Below the pieces are notes generated by a model. That model ran no database searches, had not been told where the DNA came from, and saw nothing but the letters and a program-made list of their open reading frames with translations. Shown here in pieces: positions 47,003 through 60,201 of a stretch of DNA of 64,000 bases. How positions within the stretch are numbered: the stretch's first letter is position 1; each line of letters opens with the position of its first letter. The position numbers and the translations under genes are program-made. This DNA comes from Pelobates cultripes. Lineage: Eukaryota > Chordata > Amphibia > Anura > Pelobatidae. The DNA lies in the NCBI GenBank assembly GCA_933207985.1, contig OW240915.1:276845524-276909523 (forward strand), given 5' to 3'.

Positions 47003-47848
47003 CAGGGGTGTACCTAGAGTATTTGGCACCCAAGGCGGATCCTGTGTCTGGCACCCTTCCACCCCCACCCCCTTGCACCGCCCTTCACCCCCACCCCCAC
47101 ACACATTAACATTAAAAAAAAAAAAGGCAGACAGTTACACAAACAGTTGCAGGCAGTCATTCACAGGTAGATAGTCACACACACACTGTCACAGGCAGCA
47201 TCACCCAATCACAGGCAGACAGTCACATACACATAGTCCCATGTAGATAATCACACATACAGTCACACACACATAGTCCTGTGTAGACAGTCACACACAC
47301 AGTTACAGGCAGACAGACAGACACACACACACAGTTACAAGCAGACAGTCACTGACACAGGCAGACAGTCACACACACAGTTACAGGCAGACAGTCACAC
47401 ACACACACAGTTACATGCAGACACACACACACAGTTACAGGCAGTCACATACACACACACACAGAGTTACAGACACACAGGCTCACACAGTTACAGGCAG
47501 ACAGTCACACACACACACACACACACTCTCTCTCTCTTACTTACAGTCAGCTTGGGCTGGAGGAGGAGTGGATTCAGTCCCTTGTGTGTAGTTGTTGGGG
47601 AAGTAAGGACTCCTTCCTGCTTCTCCTCAATGTGCAGCAGAAATAGCAGCAAGTGGAGGCTGTGCTTAGCTCCGCCCCGCTGATGATTTGGCTCCAACCC
47701 GGCTGATTAGCTTTGCCCCAAATTGTGTTACATGCGGTGATTTAGAAGTTCTGCGGCTCACACATTCTAAGGCCGCCCTGGTCATGGCATCCCCCTAGTT
47801 AGTGGAACCCGGGACAGACCCCCTCTGATCCATTTTAGTACGCCACTG
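47003..47848. mobile_element. hAT-type non-autonomous element with perfect 8-bp duplication
   Basis: GTACAGAG is present exactly at 46995-47002 and 47849-47856. The ends CAGGGGTGTACC and (reverse complement) CAGTGGCGTACT are CAGNGG-type inverted termini. The 8-bp target duplication is diagnostic of hAT-type transposition. The middle (47130-47530) is a degenerate minisatellite built on 'acacagttacaggcagacag'. No transposase. Apparent peptide frames come from the repeat. Confidence 0.82.
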
Positions 47849-48964
47849 GTACAGAGATCAGTTTTCTGGAAGTATATTTCCGTATCTGTCAATTAATCAT
47901 CTTATGCATGTTTCTCTTATATCACCATGTCATTAAGCATGTTAATAAGCATAGACAATGGTGGACATATTTTCAGTATGGCACATGCACCTTAAAATCA
48001 CCTTGCAAATTTCTGAGTGCAGGCAATGCCAAAAAATAAGTAGTCCCAATTCACTCTGTCTATCTTGCTGCTTTGATCTCTTTAACATATTCTACACTCA
48101 CTACTTTCACCTTTTCTATGTTCCATACTGCATACCAAGAGCTGCTAGTAAGAGGGCAAGGCAAAGTGTGGACAAGTGAGTGCTAGGGGACAGTCTCCAG
48201 AAAACGTACAGTGAGCACGTCTGTAGTTGGCCACCCTGCATGATTCGTAGGCAGCCTGACATGCTTTAACTCAATGCTAAACTTCTAATTCTTCAGGTTG
48301 CATGGTAGAACACACTTTATACTTGTACCCAGAATACTTCAATTGATCCTAAAAGAAAAGGCAATTTGAAAAGCAGTTGACTTTCTAGATAGAACATGAG
48401 AGCGGATCCGAACTTATATGAAAATGGTATACGTTTCTTCTTTTAAACCTAAAATCACTGTTTTGTTTTTCTTGGCGTAAAGTAACGAAAAGATAGATTT
48501 TTGTTAAAGCTGTGCTTTTACATGCTTTTTTAATTTTTTTTTATTTACAAAAGCGCTAAGTCTCTCCTAAGATACCCGGCAGGAAAAAAAATACTGTTCA
48601 TGATAAGTCTTATTAAAATGTCTTATTAAAAAAAAAAAAAAAAAGATCCCTTTTCATTTTACAATTTAAAAGAAGGTTCTTCAAATGCTAAGGTAAACAC
48701 ATGCATTTGCACATTTCCCTTATTTTGGGCACCTCAGAAGACAGTTGCTGTTAGCACAATTGTCTGGTTAGTTTAATGATACATTGTGAAACAATAAAGA
48801 ATTGTTTTGACATGTCTAGGTCTTAATTATTTTGTATATTATAACATCAATGAGTGAAATCAGTTGTGTGGATTTTTTACTTGAAGAATAATAGGTATGC
48901 CTTTTTCACATTGAATATTTCTAACAAAGTAAAAGATTTAAGATAAAAAAGGCATACTCAATGA

Positions 48965-49079
48965 CAGGCACTTCAGATGTTTTGGACTACACCTCCCATG
49001 ATGCTTTGCCAGCATTATGGGTGTAAGAACATTATGGGGGATGTAGTCCACATCATCTGTAGTGCTGAAGGTTGTCTAT
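48965..49079. mobile_element. Palindromic MITE, family D, copy 2
   Basis: It shares 'ctacacctcccatgatgctt', 'cattatgggggatgtagtcc' and inverted flanks ('aggcacttcagatg' against 'gtagtgctgaaggttgtc') with 45869-46008. It is shorter at its ends and has no clear target duplication. Confidence 0.5.
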
Positions 49080-49329
49080 CTCTGCTCTATGATATAACAT
49101 TTACCTCCTATTAATCTAACTCCTGAGTTGTGTGACTAAAGCAGCAGAACATTTGTTTTACCTTATTGTGTTATTCTTCTGATTAAAGGGGCACTCTAAG
49201 TACCATAACAACTACCGTCCTTGCAAAGCTTATTGTGCAAACAGGATCCTGTATCCTGTCTGACTTCCCAGGATGACTTCTAAATTGCAGTGATTTGCAA
49301 AAAAATGCTGTGGTTATCAATCTGTCTCC

Positions 49330-49495
49330 TTTATAATTATTATTATTTATATAGCGGTAACAAATTTTGAAGCTCTGTAAAATAGGTTGACTAAAAGACA
49401 GGTAATTTCAACAAGGCAAGTTGGACACACAGGAACAGAGGGTGTTGAGGGCATTGCTCAAACGAGCTTACATTCTTTATCAAAAGTGGGAGATA
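49330..49495 (+). repeat. SINE-like repeat, copy 2
   Basis: 'tatttatatagcggtaacaa' and 'gctcaaacgagcttacattc' match the repeat at 2704-2891 in order and orientation. It is preceded by the left end of a TTAA-type repeat (49188 onward, AGGGGCACTCTAAGTACC). Confidence 0.5.
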
Positions 49496-50012
49496 TACGT
49501 TTGTCTTTGCAGTGTTTCATCTATCCTGGAGAAAACTTGAGCAGCAGACAATCATTGCACCAAACAAGGTTTACAAATCTGTAAACCTAGCTATGTATAA
49601 ATTCATAGTAGATTTGCTTGGGCTGATGCTCTAATGAAACAAATCTACTTTTCCTATGATATGTGCAACTGTGGCTGGGCTGTAAACTATATAATTGGTG
49701 GTTCATCAGTAGGGATAGTAAGGGTAGCTCCCCAGCAGATAATTGTTACAATAAAAAAATCTATGTCCAGTGGGAAATAAGAATAAACTACTGTCATTGT
49801 TTTGTTTTGCGAAATTGATTTTATTCACAGAACAAGTGAGAAGTTATCAATAGAGGGATAAAAAAGAGTAGGAGTAAAAATATATATGTATAAATATGTA
49901 ATACATAAATGTATATATTTTTTTTACTACTTCTCTTTTTCCCTCTTTTGGTTGCTCTTTATCACACAATTTTTGAACCAAATGGCAGGAAAATATATAC
50001 TGTAAGATATAT

Positions 50013-50376
50013 ACAGACACTCACTTACCGACCGGGTTCCGTTCGTACAATCTGGTCGTAGAATGAATTGGTCGGTAAGTGAGGAGTTAAGGGATTCCCT
50101 GCTCTGGTGCGGTTGTCTATGTTCGGGGAAACTTCCTGAACATAGACGAATGCACCAGAGCGGGGAATCCCTCTAATCTATGCTCATGGAATTTTCCCCG
50201 AACATAGATTAGAGGGATTCCCTGCTCTCGTGCGTTCGTCTATATTCGGGGAAGTTTCCCGAATGTAGACCTGCACACCAGAGCAGGGAATCCCCATGAC
50301 GGCTCGCACTTACGAATGGTCATAAGTGCGAGCCATTGTAAAACAGGTAGGTCACTAAATGAGGACCACCTGTACA
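50013..50376. mobile_element. Element built of tandem hairpins
   Basis: The inverted ends 'cactcacttaccgacc' and (reverse complement) 'ctcatttagtgacctac' surround repeated palindromic modules: 'gggattccctgctctggtgc', 'ttcgtctatgttcggggaaa' and their reverse complements occur at least twice. The flanks are TA-rich, so TA target duplication is possible but uninformative. No coding. It is GC-rich in an AT-rich surround. Confidence 0.65.
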
Positions 50377-52134
50377 TAATATTTATTTTCTGTACATATT
50401 TTGCATTACACTAATTGGCCCCTTTTTACATCTTTTGGTCTGTCGGATTAATTTTAGCAAATCTTTTTTCAGTAACAAAATTTGGCCAAACCACCATATG
50501 GCCAAAATTCAGCTATCTCTACATTTTTTTTTCAGGCTGAAGTGATTTGACTGAAATACATTTTTCTGCAGTCTGTTGGATAAGCTATTGAGAGCATATA
50601 GGCATGTGTAGAAATTAGGTCGCTTGATGCCTTTTTTTATTTTTTATTATGGTTCTGTTTTCTTATCTGCCTATTGTTATATTCAGATTTTTAGTATGCA
50701 TTATTTGCAGTTGGGTCCATTGTTTGTATTTCATTGCTGGCAAGCTAGTTTTGGGGATTCATATTGTCTTGATTAAATTTATATCTTGTAATACCTTTTT
50801 TATTGGACATATTTTTTTGGAATGACAAGCTTTTAGAAGAACCTCCCTTTCTCAAGTCTAAAGCATCACTGGTTTTATATGGCTACAATATCTACTTTAA
50901 CATTTTGAGTACAAATATTCAAACTAATGGTTTTGCTAATTCCCATATTAATTTTGGATCCATTTGATCATATTTGTTTATATAATGCTTTTCATTATAA
51001 TTCTGCATGTATTGTGTGCATTTTTATGATACTTGAGGAGGGATTTATAAAGGCAAAAGCAGGTGCTCTTATGGGATTAAGTGCTAAATAAAAAGCAATC
51101 AAAATATAAACCAACAGAATGTCTCTCAACATTTAGCACTTTGCAACCAAAATAGCACCTCTTTTGCTTTATTAGAATTTCACCCAAGTATGCTTGCATG
51201 CTCCTCTGAAAACATTTAGACATACATAGTTTGACTTTGAGGAAAACAGAGTTTTACATACTTGAGCAGTAAAACTAATTTTGCCAGATAGTATATTATT
51301 TTTTGTATGGCTTCCATTATTGTAAATATCAGTTTGTGAGAACAAAAACATAATGTTACAATTTGGCAAAGACTGAGAGCAAAATGGGTAAATAAAAAGT
51401 TTTAAAGCACCTCTAGATAAATACCCTAAATTGTCTACTTTATTGAAAAAATGTACTCTTGTGCAGTCATTTTTTAGCAAACCCCTTTAGAACCCCGCAT
51501 GCTTCTGTCCAAATTGCATAGCTCCCAATGTTGAAAAGTATTGTATTGTGCTCCATGTAATTTGTGGCCTGTGTCTACCAAAAATAGATTATACATCTTA
51601 TGCCCTCCTCCCAGCATTCCCTATTTTGGCAGGGTCTGCCTACACAACTTTTTGTCCCCCTAATGTTTCACTTTTGATGACACCAGGAAACTGACCCCCC
51701 CCCCAAAAAAAAAAAAGGATAGTCTGAGCTCATCATTAGATGCTGTTGTGCTATGTTCAGGGCACTAGGACTTTGCACTGAAACAGTGCTCTCTGCATGG
51801 TCCACCTAAATGATTGCCAGGCAGCCAAGTGTGCATTCACACCTTGCCACCTCTCTGGGTGAGTCAGTCCTGCTTTATGTGACACAGGTTATGCGATTTG
51901 AGTTACTGGCCTCTTCCCTTTATCTTACCAACCAGCATCCCACATCATAGGACGCTGAATATGGGGGATATGAATGATGGACTCAATCAGGACAAATACA
52001 TTCTGAAGCACTTTTCTCTAGCTGAACTATTTCTTGATATTTTTTCATAATAAATTAGAAGTTATATATTACATCAAAATTAAAGCCATCTCTGTCCTTT
52101 GAAAATAGTATATAATCTGCAAAAATTTATTTAA

Positions 52135-52715
52135 GGGTAGCTGTCATGACAATACAGCATAAACCCAAATGATAGAGTTTCTAATTTCATCTTTACATCG
52201 TGCTAGCAGAATTGCTTGCTTATGTCTAGATTTCAGTAAATTAGAAGTTAAACTTCCCTGACAGTTTAGTCCATGCCATTTGGAGAGAAGAAAGATGCCA
52301 TATCCATGTCTCTTACACTTCTCTGGACATGCCTCCTGCTTTAGTTCAAACCAAAGGAAAGCAATACCTGTGATATGACGGGCAGGCTCTGTGTCAGAGC
52401 AGCACTAGCATCAAGCACTGAAATAGGAGAGAAACAGAATGTTTCAGATATGTATTATTCACACAAAGCCAAAATAAAGTGTTGGGTACGTTTAACCTAC
52501 TATGAGAAGCAAGTGTTTGCTACCCAAACAGGAGAGGTGTGTCTTACAGCAAGTGTAACACCCACTAAAACCATGATTGATGCGCTCATCAGGAGCAGGC
52601 ATGGATATATTAAAATATGAGCTTTTAACAGTATTAAGGGAAGAAATATTTAATTGTATAGAGTCAAGCCAGACGGTTAGAACACTACAAACATATCTGT
52701 CATGACAGATTCACT
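52135..52715. mobile_element. TTAA-flanked repeat with 'CTGTCATGACA' ends
   Basis: TTAA (52131-52134 and 52716-52719) flanks GGGTAGCTGTCATGAC and TGTCATGACAGATTCACTT, whose shared core is an inverted repeat. The internal frame at 52375-52620 has no recognised homology. A short piggyBac-type right end, CATTAAGGGG followed by TTAA, abuts at 52757. Confidence 0.55.
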
Positions 52716-53989
52716 TTAAATACTAAACAAGCAAAATGAGGCTTTGTCATTAAGGGGTTAATTCGCAGAGCGTGTTCAATTTCTGCTGTACTAAAACAGT
52801 GAAATAGTCTAAATTCTTTCACAAAAAAAGGTCTCGGGCCTCAGAGTTTTCTTTGTTCATTTTGCTTTTCTTTATAATGTAATTCCTAAACCATAATCCT
52901 CAAATTACACTTTCTTGGGTTAGTGGACTTTGACAGCAGTGATATTATGTTTCATAATATTATTTTATTAGATTCAGGGTCAGCATAACATCAGCTTTGT
53001 ATCTTTTCAGTATGTACTGATAATCTGGTGCAAATTCATATAAACGCAACAAATAACAATAATAATAATAATAATATCCTCAGCCTTTAACACCATCATT
53101 GCTGAACATTTTTTTTAATCACATTATGCTAGTGAAAAAGATAATTCTGTTCACTTTCTCTGTGGTGTACTGGTTTTATTATTTAAAATGTAATAAATGC
53201 ACGGGAAGCAACACTTTGTAATTTCCTATAAGAGCATTTTAGAAATAGGGTGGAAGATTATGTGTTATGTTGAATGAACAGTGTGTTTCATGTATACATT
53301 AAAAATAAACAAGAAAAGTAACGTTCTCATTGCTAAATTTTTATAGTTATTATATTTAGTGCATTCAATTTCTAATTCAGATATGGAATACATAATTACT
53401 TAGGGTCTTGTTTTCCTCTGTATAGTTCATAGCAAATTTGATAGATATAACGGAAAAGTCCAAAATGAAAACAAAATATAATGTTTATACTAAATATTGC
53501 CCTGTGAATATTAAGCATTAAAATTAAGAAAGAAAACTCTAACTGCATGAAGAAGCAGAAAAATGGCACAAAACATTCTACACATATATCTTTATAGCTA
53601 TAATAATATTGAGATCCTTGACGCGTCGTGAAGTATTTATATTGCCCTTGTCAAATGGGAACTTATTTAATTGGCTTGCTTTTCATTCTAAGTAAGTGAT
53701 CCGAAGACATAATTGAAAGCACTTAGTTTTTTTTTGGGGGGGGTGGAAAGAATGGGGAGGTATCTATCAATGCCATTATTTATTTAGGATGACATGAGAG
53801 GTAGGAAAACTAATTATTTTTAGAACTCATGTGGCCCTTTATAAAACTACTTTAACCCCACTCAATAGTCCCACATACATGGTCTCAAACACACATATAC
53901 ATGCTGTGAAACACAATCAAATGCACTTTGCAAGACACACAAATACATGAAGATAGTCTATCAGACACACATACACAGTGATACATACT

Positions 53990-54065
53990 GCTATATGCGA
54001 ACATATGGGAGGAAGGCTAAACTTGATGGACGCAAGTCTCTTTTCAGCTATGTAACTATGTAACA
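53990..54065 (+). mobile_element. CR1-type 3' end, copy 2
   Basis: 'gaggaaggctaaacttgatg', 'gacgcaagtctcttttcagc' and the tail 'tatgtaactatgtaac' match the reverse complement of 5391-5485. Confidence 0.55.
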
Positions 54066-54421
54066 CTCATATACAGAAATGCACACATAGATATCCTACC
54101 TGATATAAGTACACCAATATACACTACTAGACATACCAATGCACATTACCAAACATATGTAGATAAACACACAATATTAAAACCATGTTCTATTTTTGTT
54201 TGATTGTTTCTGTTTTGCCATAAGATGGTGATGTTACACTTGCTTAGTGGATATTGAGTGCACCTGTGCCATGGGCTGCTCTCTTCGTCACTCTCATGCA
54301 TCTCCCTTAGAGCACTTGGAAAAAAGTGACATGACAACTTCCTCCCACCACTGCTTCATAGAAGGGGAATAGGGCAGTTAGTGCTGCCACAGTTACATAA
54401 TTTTTCTCAATAGGGGAGTTA

Positions 54422-55210
54422 TTTATGTTGAGCAAAATAATAAATGCACCACTTTTGTTTTTGCCCCCATTTTTCATGAACTGAACTCAAAGATCTAAGA
54501 CTTTTTCTATATACACAAAAGGCCAAGTTTTCTCAAATATTGTTCACAAATCTGTCTAAATCTGTGTTAGTGAGCACTTCTCCTTTGCTGAGATAATCCA
54601 TCCACCTCACAGGTGTGGCAAATCAAGATGCTGATTAGACAGCATGATTATTGCACAGGTGTGCCTTAGGCTGGCCACAATGAAAGACCACTCTAAAATG
54701 TGCAGTTTTACTGTATTGAGGGAACCATTTGTATCAAGCAGTGCAACACATCTGCTTTGCATAGAATTGATCAGGTTGTTGATTGTGGAATGTGGAATGT
54801 TGGTCCACTCCTCTTCAATGGCTGTGTAAAGTTGCTGGATATGGAAGGACCTGGAACACACTGTCATATACGCCAATCCAGAGCATCCCAAACATGCTCA
54901 ATAGGTGACATGTCTGGTGAGTATGCTGGCCATGCAAAAACTTGGGTGTTTTCAGCTTCCAGGAATTGTGTACAGATCCTTGCAACATGGGGTCATGCAT
55001 TTTCATGCTGCAACCTGAGGTGATGGTCGTGGATGAATGGCACAACAATGGGCCTCAGGATCTCATCATGGTATCTCTGTGCATTCAAAATGCCATCAAT
55101 AAAATGCACCTGTGTTCTTTGTCCATAATATACGCCTGCCCATACCATAGCCCCACCGCCACAATGGGCCACTCGATCCACAATGTTGACATCAGGAAAC
55201 CGCTCACCCA
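54422..55210 (-). pseudogene. Tc1/mariner-type transposase relic and transposon end
   Basis: The minus strand in shifted frames encodes GERFPDVNIVDRVAH and GAMVWAGVYYGQRTQVHFID, then PFIHDHHLRLQHENA, then in another frame the C-terminal AIEEEWTNIPHSTINNLINS. The order is that of the catalytic half of Tc1-type transposases (the second Asp lies in the HENA region). The N-terminal DNA-binding half is missing, cut off at 55210 by a CA-rich array. Below 54700 the non-coding end of the transposon is retained. Inactive. Confidence 0.75.
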
Positions 55211-56070
55211 AACACACACGCGGTCCTTCACACACACACGCGGTCCTTCACACACACAGAGCATCCTTCACAAACACACAGCACCCCTCCCACACACACA
55301 CACAGCATCCCTTACACACACAGCACCCCTTACACACACACAGAGCATCCTTCACACACACACAGCACCCCTCACACACACACACACACAGCACCTCTCA
55401 CACACTGCACCCCTTTCACACACACAGCAGCTCTCCCACATACACAACACCCCTCACACACAAACACACAGCACCCCTTACACACAGCACTCCTCACACG
55501 CACTGCACCTCTCACACACACATAGTATCACTCACATACACACACACTGCACCCCTCACTGCAGTCTGTGTGTATGCATTTAGCAACCTGTGTGCATTCA
55601 GCAATCCGTGTATGTGTATTCTGCATTCCGTGTGTGTATATTCAATAGCCTGTGTGTGTATTCAGCAGCCTGTGTGTGTATACAGCAGCCTGTGTGTATT
55701 ATGTAAGTGCATTTAGCAGTCTGTGTGTATGTATTCAACAGCCTATGTGTATTCTGCATTCTCTGTGTGTGTATTCAGCAGCCTGTGTGCATTCTGTGTG
55801 TGTGTGTGTGTATTCAGCAGCCTGTGTGTATTCTGCATTCTGTGTGTGTGTATTCAGGAACCTGTGTGTGTAGTCAGCAGCCTGTGTGTGTATACAGCAT
55901 CCTGTGTGTATTCAGAAGTCTGTGTGTGTGTATTTTCACCAGTCTGTGTGTATTTATTCTGCATTTTGTGTGTATGTATTCAGCAGCCTGTGTGTCTTCT
56001 GCATTCTGTGTGTGTGTATTCAGCAGTCCGTGTGTGTGTATCCAACAGTCCATTTTTTTTTTTTTTGTAT
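55205..56070. repeat. CA-rich then TG-rich minisatellites
   Basis: 55205-55560 is a degenerate array of about 18-22 base units of the type 'acacacacagcacccct'. 55561-56050 switches to the opposite sense, with units such as 'tgtgtgtattcagcagcc' at 14-30 base spacing. The two meet at 'ctgcagtctgtgtg' (55558), an inverted arrangement. Long frames are repeat artefacts. Confidence 0.7.
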
Positions 56071-56164
56071 GAATGTATTGCATTTGTTGGAGGTAACAAT
56101 AAATACAATCTTAATTTTATCGATAATTAAAATTTTTATTCCTGTGACTGGTTGTGTAGGCAGG

Positions 56165-56215
56165 GCCTCAGTGCACTGCTTTGCCCTTGGGCCCATAATG
56201 TTGTTAAGATGGACT
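56165..56215. repeat. Possible transposon terminus after the TG array
   Basis: 'ctttgcccttgggcccataa' followed by 'tgttgttaagatgg' resembles the terminus seen at 22773 in the opposite sense (CAGGGCCAT...), suggesting that the minisatellites belong to one element. The other end was not found. Confidence 0.35.
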
Positions 56216-56394
56216 GTTCTGTGCTGAGGTACCTAATGTATAAAATGTGATTAACTTTGATACATGGGATTTGTGATATAAATGTACATGACTGAGTAGC
56301 TACACACACATTTATGATTACTATCTTTCAATAACAAGTGTCAGCTAGAAAATATCTAGATTATTTTCTGTTCTATTGTGGAAGATCAAAAGCA

Positions 56395-56893
56395 TGTATA
56401 GAATAGGGAGTTAAGGGTCAGTCTTTGGCAGCCCAACGGGTGTCTTTTTGTTTGACAGATACCAGGAGAAAGGATGTGAGTCTGTGCTTACAGTTATGGG
56501 GCAAGATTTTGGAAAGACCATTTTATCTTCAGCATATCAATTTATTACTTCACAAACTAACTCATGAACCCATATTGAAATAGTTTATCAACAAATTCTA
56601 TCTGTCCTGCACAGAGCCATAAACCCCAACTCATCAAACATCTTTGGGATAAGTTGGAACATAAAGCCAGGATTATTTCCTAAATTTGTTGCCTAAAATC
56701 AGCAGAGCTGTTGTATCTAAATGGATGAAAATGCCTACAGCATTTTTCCAACGTCAACTGGAAAGTCTTAAAAAATGAGTGGAGTCCGTTCAAATTGCAA
56801 GCATAGGGGTGGGCAACTTTATATTAATGCCCATATTATTGGAATGAGATATCTACTGGGCCAGTTTCCATGTACTTTTGGCCATTTAGTGTG
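56395..56893 (+). pseudogene. Second, unrelated Tc1-type transposase relic
   Basis: The plus strand carries heavily decayed pieces of a Tc1-type C-terminus: 'catcaaacatctttgggata' (encoding the KHLWD motif) and 'gcatttttccaacgtcaact'. The non-coding end 'gtacttttggccatttagtg' resembles Tc1 termini. Several stops. It differs from the family at 54422-55210. Confidence 0.55.
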
Positions 56894-59217
56894 TCGATCT
56901 ATCTAAAATAATTTCAGTGCCTCTGATATACATTTAATTTGAGTTAATCCCCCTTTGAATAGTATTTGTCTAAATAGTTCTTCTGTGTAATTTTTCGTGT
57001 TCACATTCTTGAAGGAGAACAAATAAATCACTCTCTCAGCTTTCTTATTTTCACAAAATATAATTGCTGAAGCCTTTTAGTGCAGCTCAGGTTTCTGAGT
57101 TCTTTGGTCATCTTAGATACTCTCCTACGCACACAATTAGACATGCAACTTCAATTAACAATAATGGGAGTTGTGTAGCTGATCCCATGAAAAGCATAGC
57201 AAAGATTAACCCAGTGTATAAGCAAAAAGAAACATCATGTTACACTTCAAGCAAACTTTCTAAATTAATTTATTTTATTGTATCAAACTTTAGCTAATTT
57301 TTGTGACATCATCTGGATCTGAAAGTGCATTAATTTCTTAAGCTCAAAACCCATGATTAATCTAAACTTTAACAAAATACAGCAAAGACTAAACCTCCCA
57401 GTTTTATAATTAAAAAAAAAAAAAGTAAAAAAATAGATATATTCTAAAGTAGAAATCTCGCCCCCTCCCCCCCCCCTCCAAATGTAGATTATGGAAAACA
57501 TTTCATGTGAATCATAAAGTATATTGTTACTCTTCTATTGCATTTGTCGTATATATTTTCTTAAATAGTTTTTCTCTTGTCACTTTTCTAAACTATATCT
57601 TTACCAAGACCGGCCATTTTGGTTTGACCCCACTTGGTAAAACTTGATTTTGTTGCTTGGCAGCTACAGGAAGGGCATATAGGAAAGCAGAACTGTGTTC
57701 ATGATGTATGAATACATTATTATGAATTATTAAGTAGGATGTTTTGCCAAAGTATGATAGATCTTGGTTATTCTAGTGTCTGCAAAGCTTGACTTTTTAA
57801 TCAATAAAACACAAAAGAAAATATGTGTTAAAATGAGGTCAAATCTAAATAGAAGAGCTATATAGTAAACATTATTCTTTCACAAATCATAGAAACATTA
57901 CTAGTAAATGCAAGCTACCCAATATGCCCTTTAAGCAGCTGTTCGTTTACACTTACGACAGGATTTGTGGTATATGGTATTTTGGCACTCAGCCAGTAGC
58001 ATACACCATCTTCAGCCCCCATAGAACACTGACTTTCTCGTTTTAATTCCAGATCTAGAATATTAAGAATATGTGTAGTAGAAGTCAACGTAAGGTCTAA
58101 ATCCAATATGCATACAATTACATTCACCAATATTCCTATGCTGACGTTGAGTGTTAGATTTTGTCAGCTTCCTTCCCTAAAAATAAATGCATTAACTCAT
58201 ATGATGTATTAGAAAATGTGGACTAAGATGAAACAAACTCTGACAGTACGGTTGTTGTGAAACAAAATGTAATATTTATATATATAGTTTTTAATTATGT
58301 TATAAAAACATGCATGTTGGTTGAGCATATGTTGGGTGAAAATCGATGCCTTTGGTATTGTGGTTCATTATGTATTGAAATCTCTTAATAATTTTATTTC
58401 CCCGTGATACAATCTGTATCATGCTACAACCTTACACTTTTTGAATTGGAATTGCTCTACTGCAAGCAATGGATCCAATTTCAATAAACCAGCTAACTGT
58501 TGATCAAAAAGCCCCATTAGTGCTCTATTACTTTATTCTATGGCACCTGGTGAATCCCCTCTGGCTAACATAGAAAGATATTGCAATACTATAATTATGT
58601 CCATTTTTGCATAACAAACAATTATATTTTTAGACATCAAAAAGAGAGAATTCCTGAAATTGTAACTTAAAAACGTTTACTCCAATAAAAACCCATTCAA
58701 TTTTTTTGTATTTAAAAATGTGTTTCTCTAAATGTTGTAGGTTTTTCATGACATATACACACATACACATATGTATGATATATGCAATTGTGTGTGTGTG
58801 TATATATAAGTAGATAGCAAACTAAAAATATTCCATAGAAACACATTTTATATTATGTCCATAATGCTTGTTCTTTTTATTGAATAATACTTGAAACAGT
58901 GGATCAATATTTATAGGGAGTCTCCATATATTTCCTTGAGGGCTGTCATTTTTGGAGTTATTTTATCCATCGCTTGTGTTTAGGTATTCACCGATGGCAG
59001 ATGCTTTTAAATAATGTCCTTTCAAGTGTACAGAAGTATTTATGAGATGTGTCTTTCAGCCAAGGTGGTGTCACTTGCATCATTAACCAGCCTCCCCAGC
59101 TAACATCAGACTTTGGTGACAGCTAAAGTTTGAATACTACCTTTATAACTTCTCATCATGCATGTCAGACATATAAACATTAAGACAGGAGAGAGCACCT
59201 GTTCATGCTAAATGTAC

Positions 59218-59224
<7 letters not shown>

Positions 59225-59266
<42 letters not shown>

Positions 59267-59270
59267 ATAA
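59225..59270. repeat. TA then CA microsatellite
   Basis: About 14 TA units are followed by a short CA array. Similar TA arrays lie at 24847-24872, 60147-60172 (followed by a GA array to 60199), 61180-61228 and 62351-62383. Confidence 0.85.
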
Positions 59271-60029
59271 AGTGAAAAAATGTCATTGTTGCTCAAATTT
59301 TTGTTTTTCCACAGTTAAATGCAATTATTGGATTGAAATTCATATTAGTAAATTATGGACCTTGCTTTTTAGCTCTCTTCAGTTTTGTGCTAGAATGCAT
59401 CATTAATAAAATACTTGTTCTTTTTGAGCCAGGTTATCACCAATGTACAGTACTTAAAAGTCTGTTCTTTGCATTAAAATCTGAAACAGAAAACAGAATA
59501 GAGCAGAAAATAATTTGTTGAGATTTACGGTATTAATGAATTGATTTATTCAAATCACCAGACTGCAATAAGATAAGCAACTTTTTGGAAAAGGGAGAAG
59601 TCTCAACATCCACCATTTGCCAAAATATAAGGTAAAATGGGTGAAGATAAAAATAACAGCAGTAGAGGTGGGTGTGTGGGAGCATAGATTAATTGTTAGA
59701 GCAGGAAAGATATATATATATTTTTTGGTATTTTATCTAAAAGTATTGTGTATATGGTACCTGTATTAATCAAATACAGAGAAATTGGCCAATGAAGAGA
59801 AAAATGACCAAATACTAATTTAAATCTAACTTTTTTTTATCTGACCATTGCATTTAAAAATTAATTTTATATAATCAACTTTAAATTCTGGCATCACTGT
59901 TTGCCACACTAATGCTGCCTACGTGGATGGAAATACATTTAAATACTATAGCAGTTGACTTGTTCAAAGTGTGTACAACTGAAAACAAACTGGTAACAAA
60001 AAGTGGGAATGTGATGGGGGGACAATTTA

Positions 60030-60144
60030 TTTATTTATTTATAACATATTTTACCAGGATAGATGCATTGAGATTTCTCTTGTTTTAAAATATGTCCTGG
60101 GTCCACAAAACATTGCATTGGTACAATATTACAAAAATAGTATC

Positions 60145-60145
<1 letters not shown>
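60030..60145 (-). mobile_element. L2-like LINE 3' end (truncated)
   Basis: 'ttatttataacatattttac', 'cattgagatttctcttgttt' and 'tcctgggtccacaaaacatt' are the reverse complement of the 3' end at 45070-45170. Only the terminal 115 bases are present. Confidence 0.7.

Positions 60146-60201
<56 letters not shown>

Noticed and set aside
54942..56130. Long His/Thr- or Cys/Val-rich frames up to 213 aa
   Set aside because: They follow the CA/TG minisatellites and the edge of the Tc1 relic in shadow frames.
57064..57297. 77-aa frame after E10
   Set aside because: Composition is not helical, and there is no acceptor/donor pair that would keep the gene in frame.
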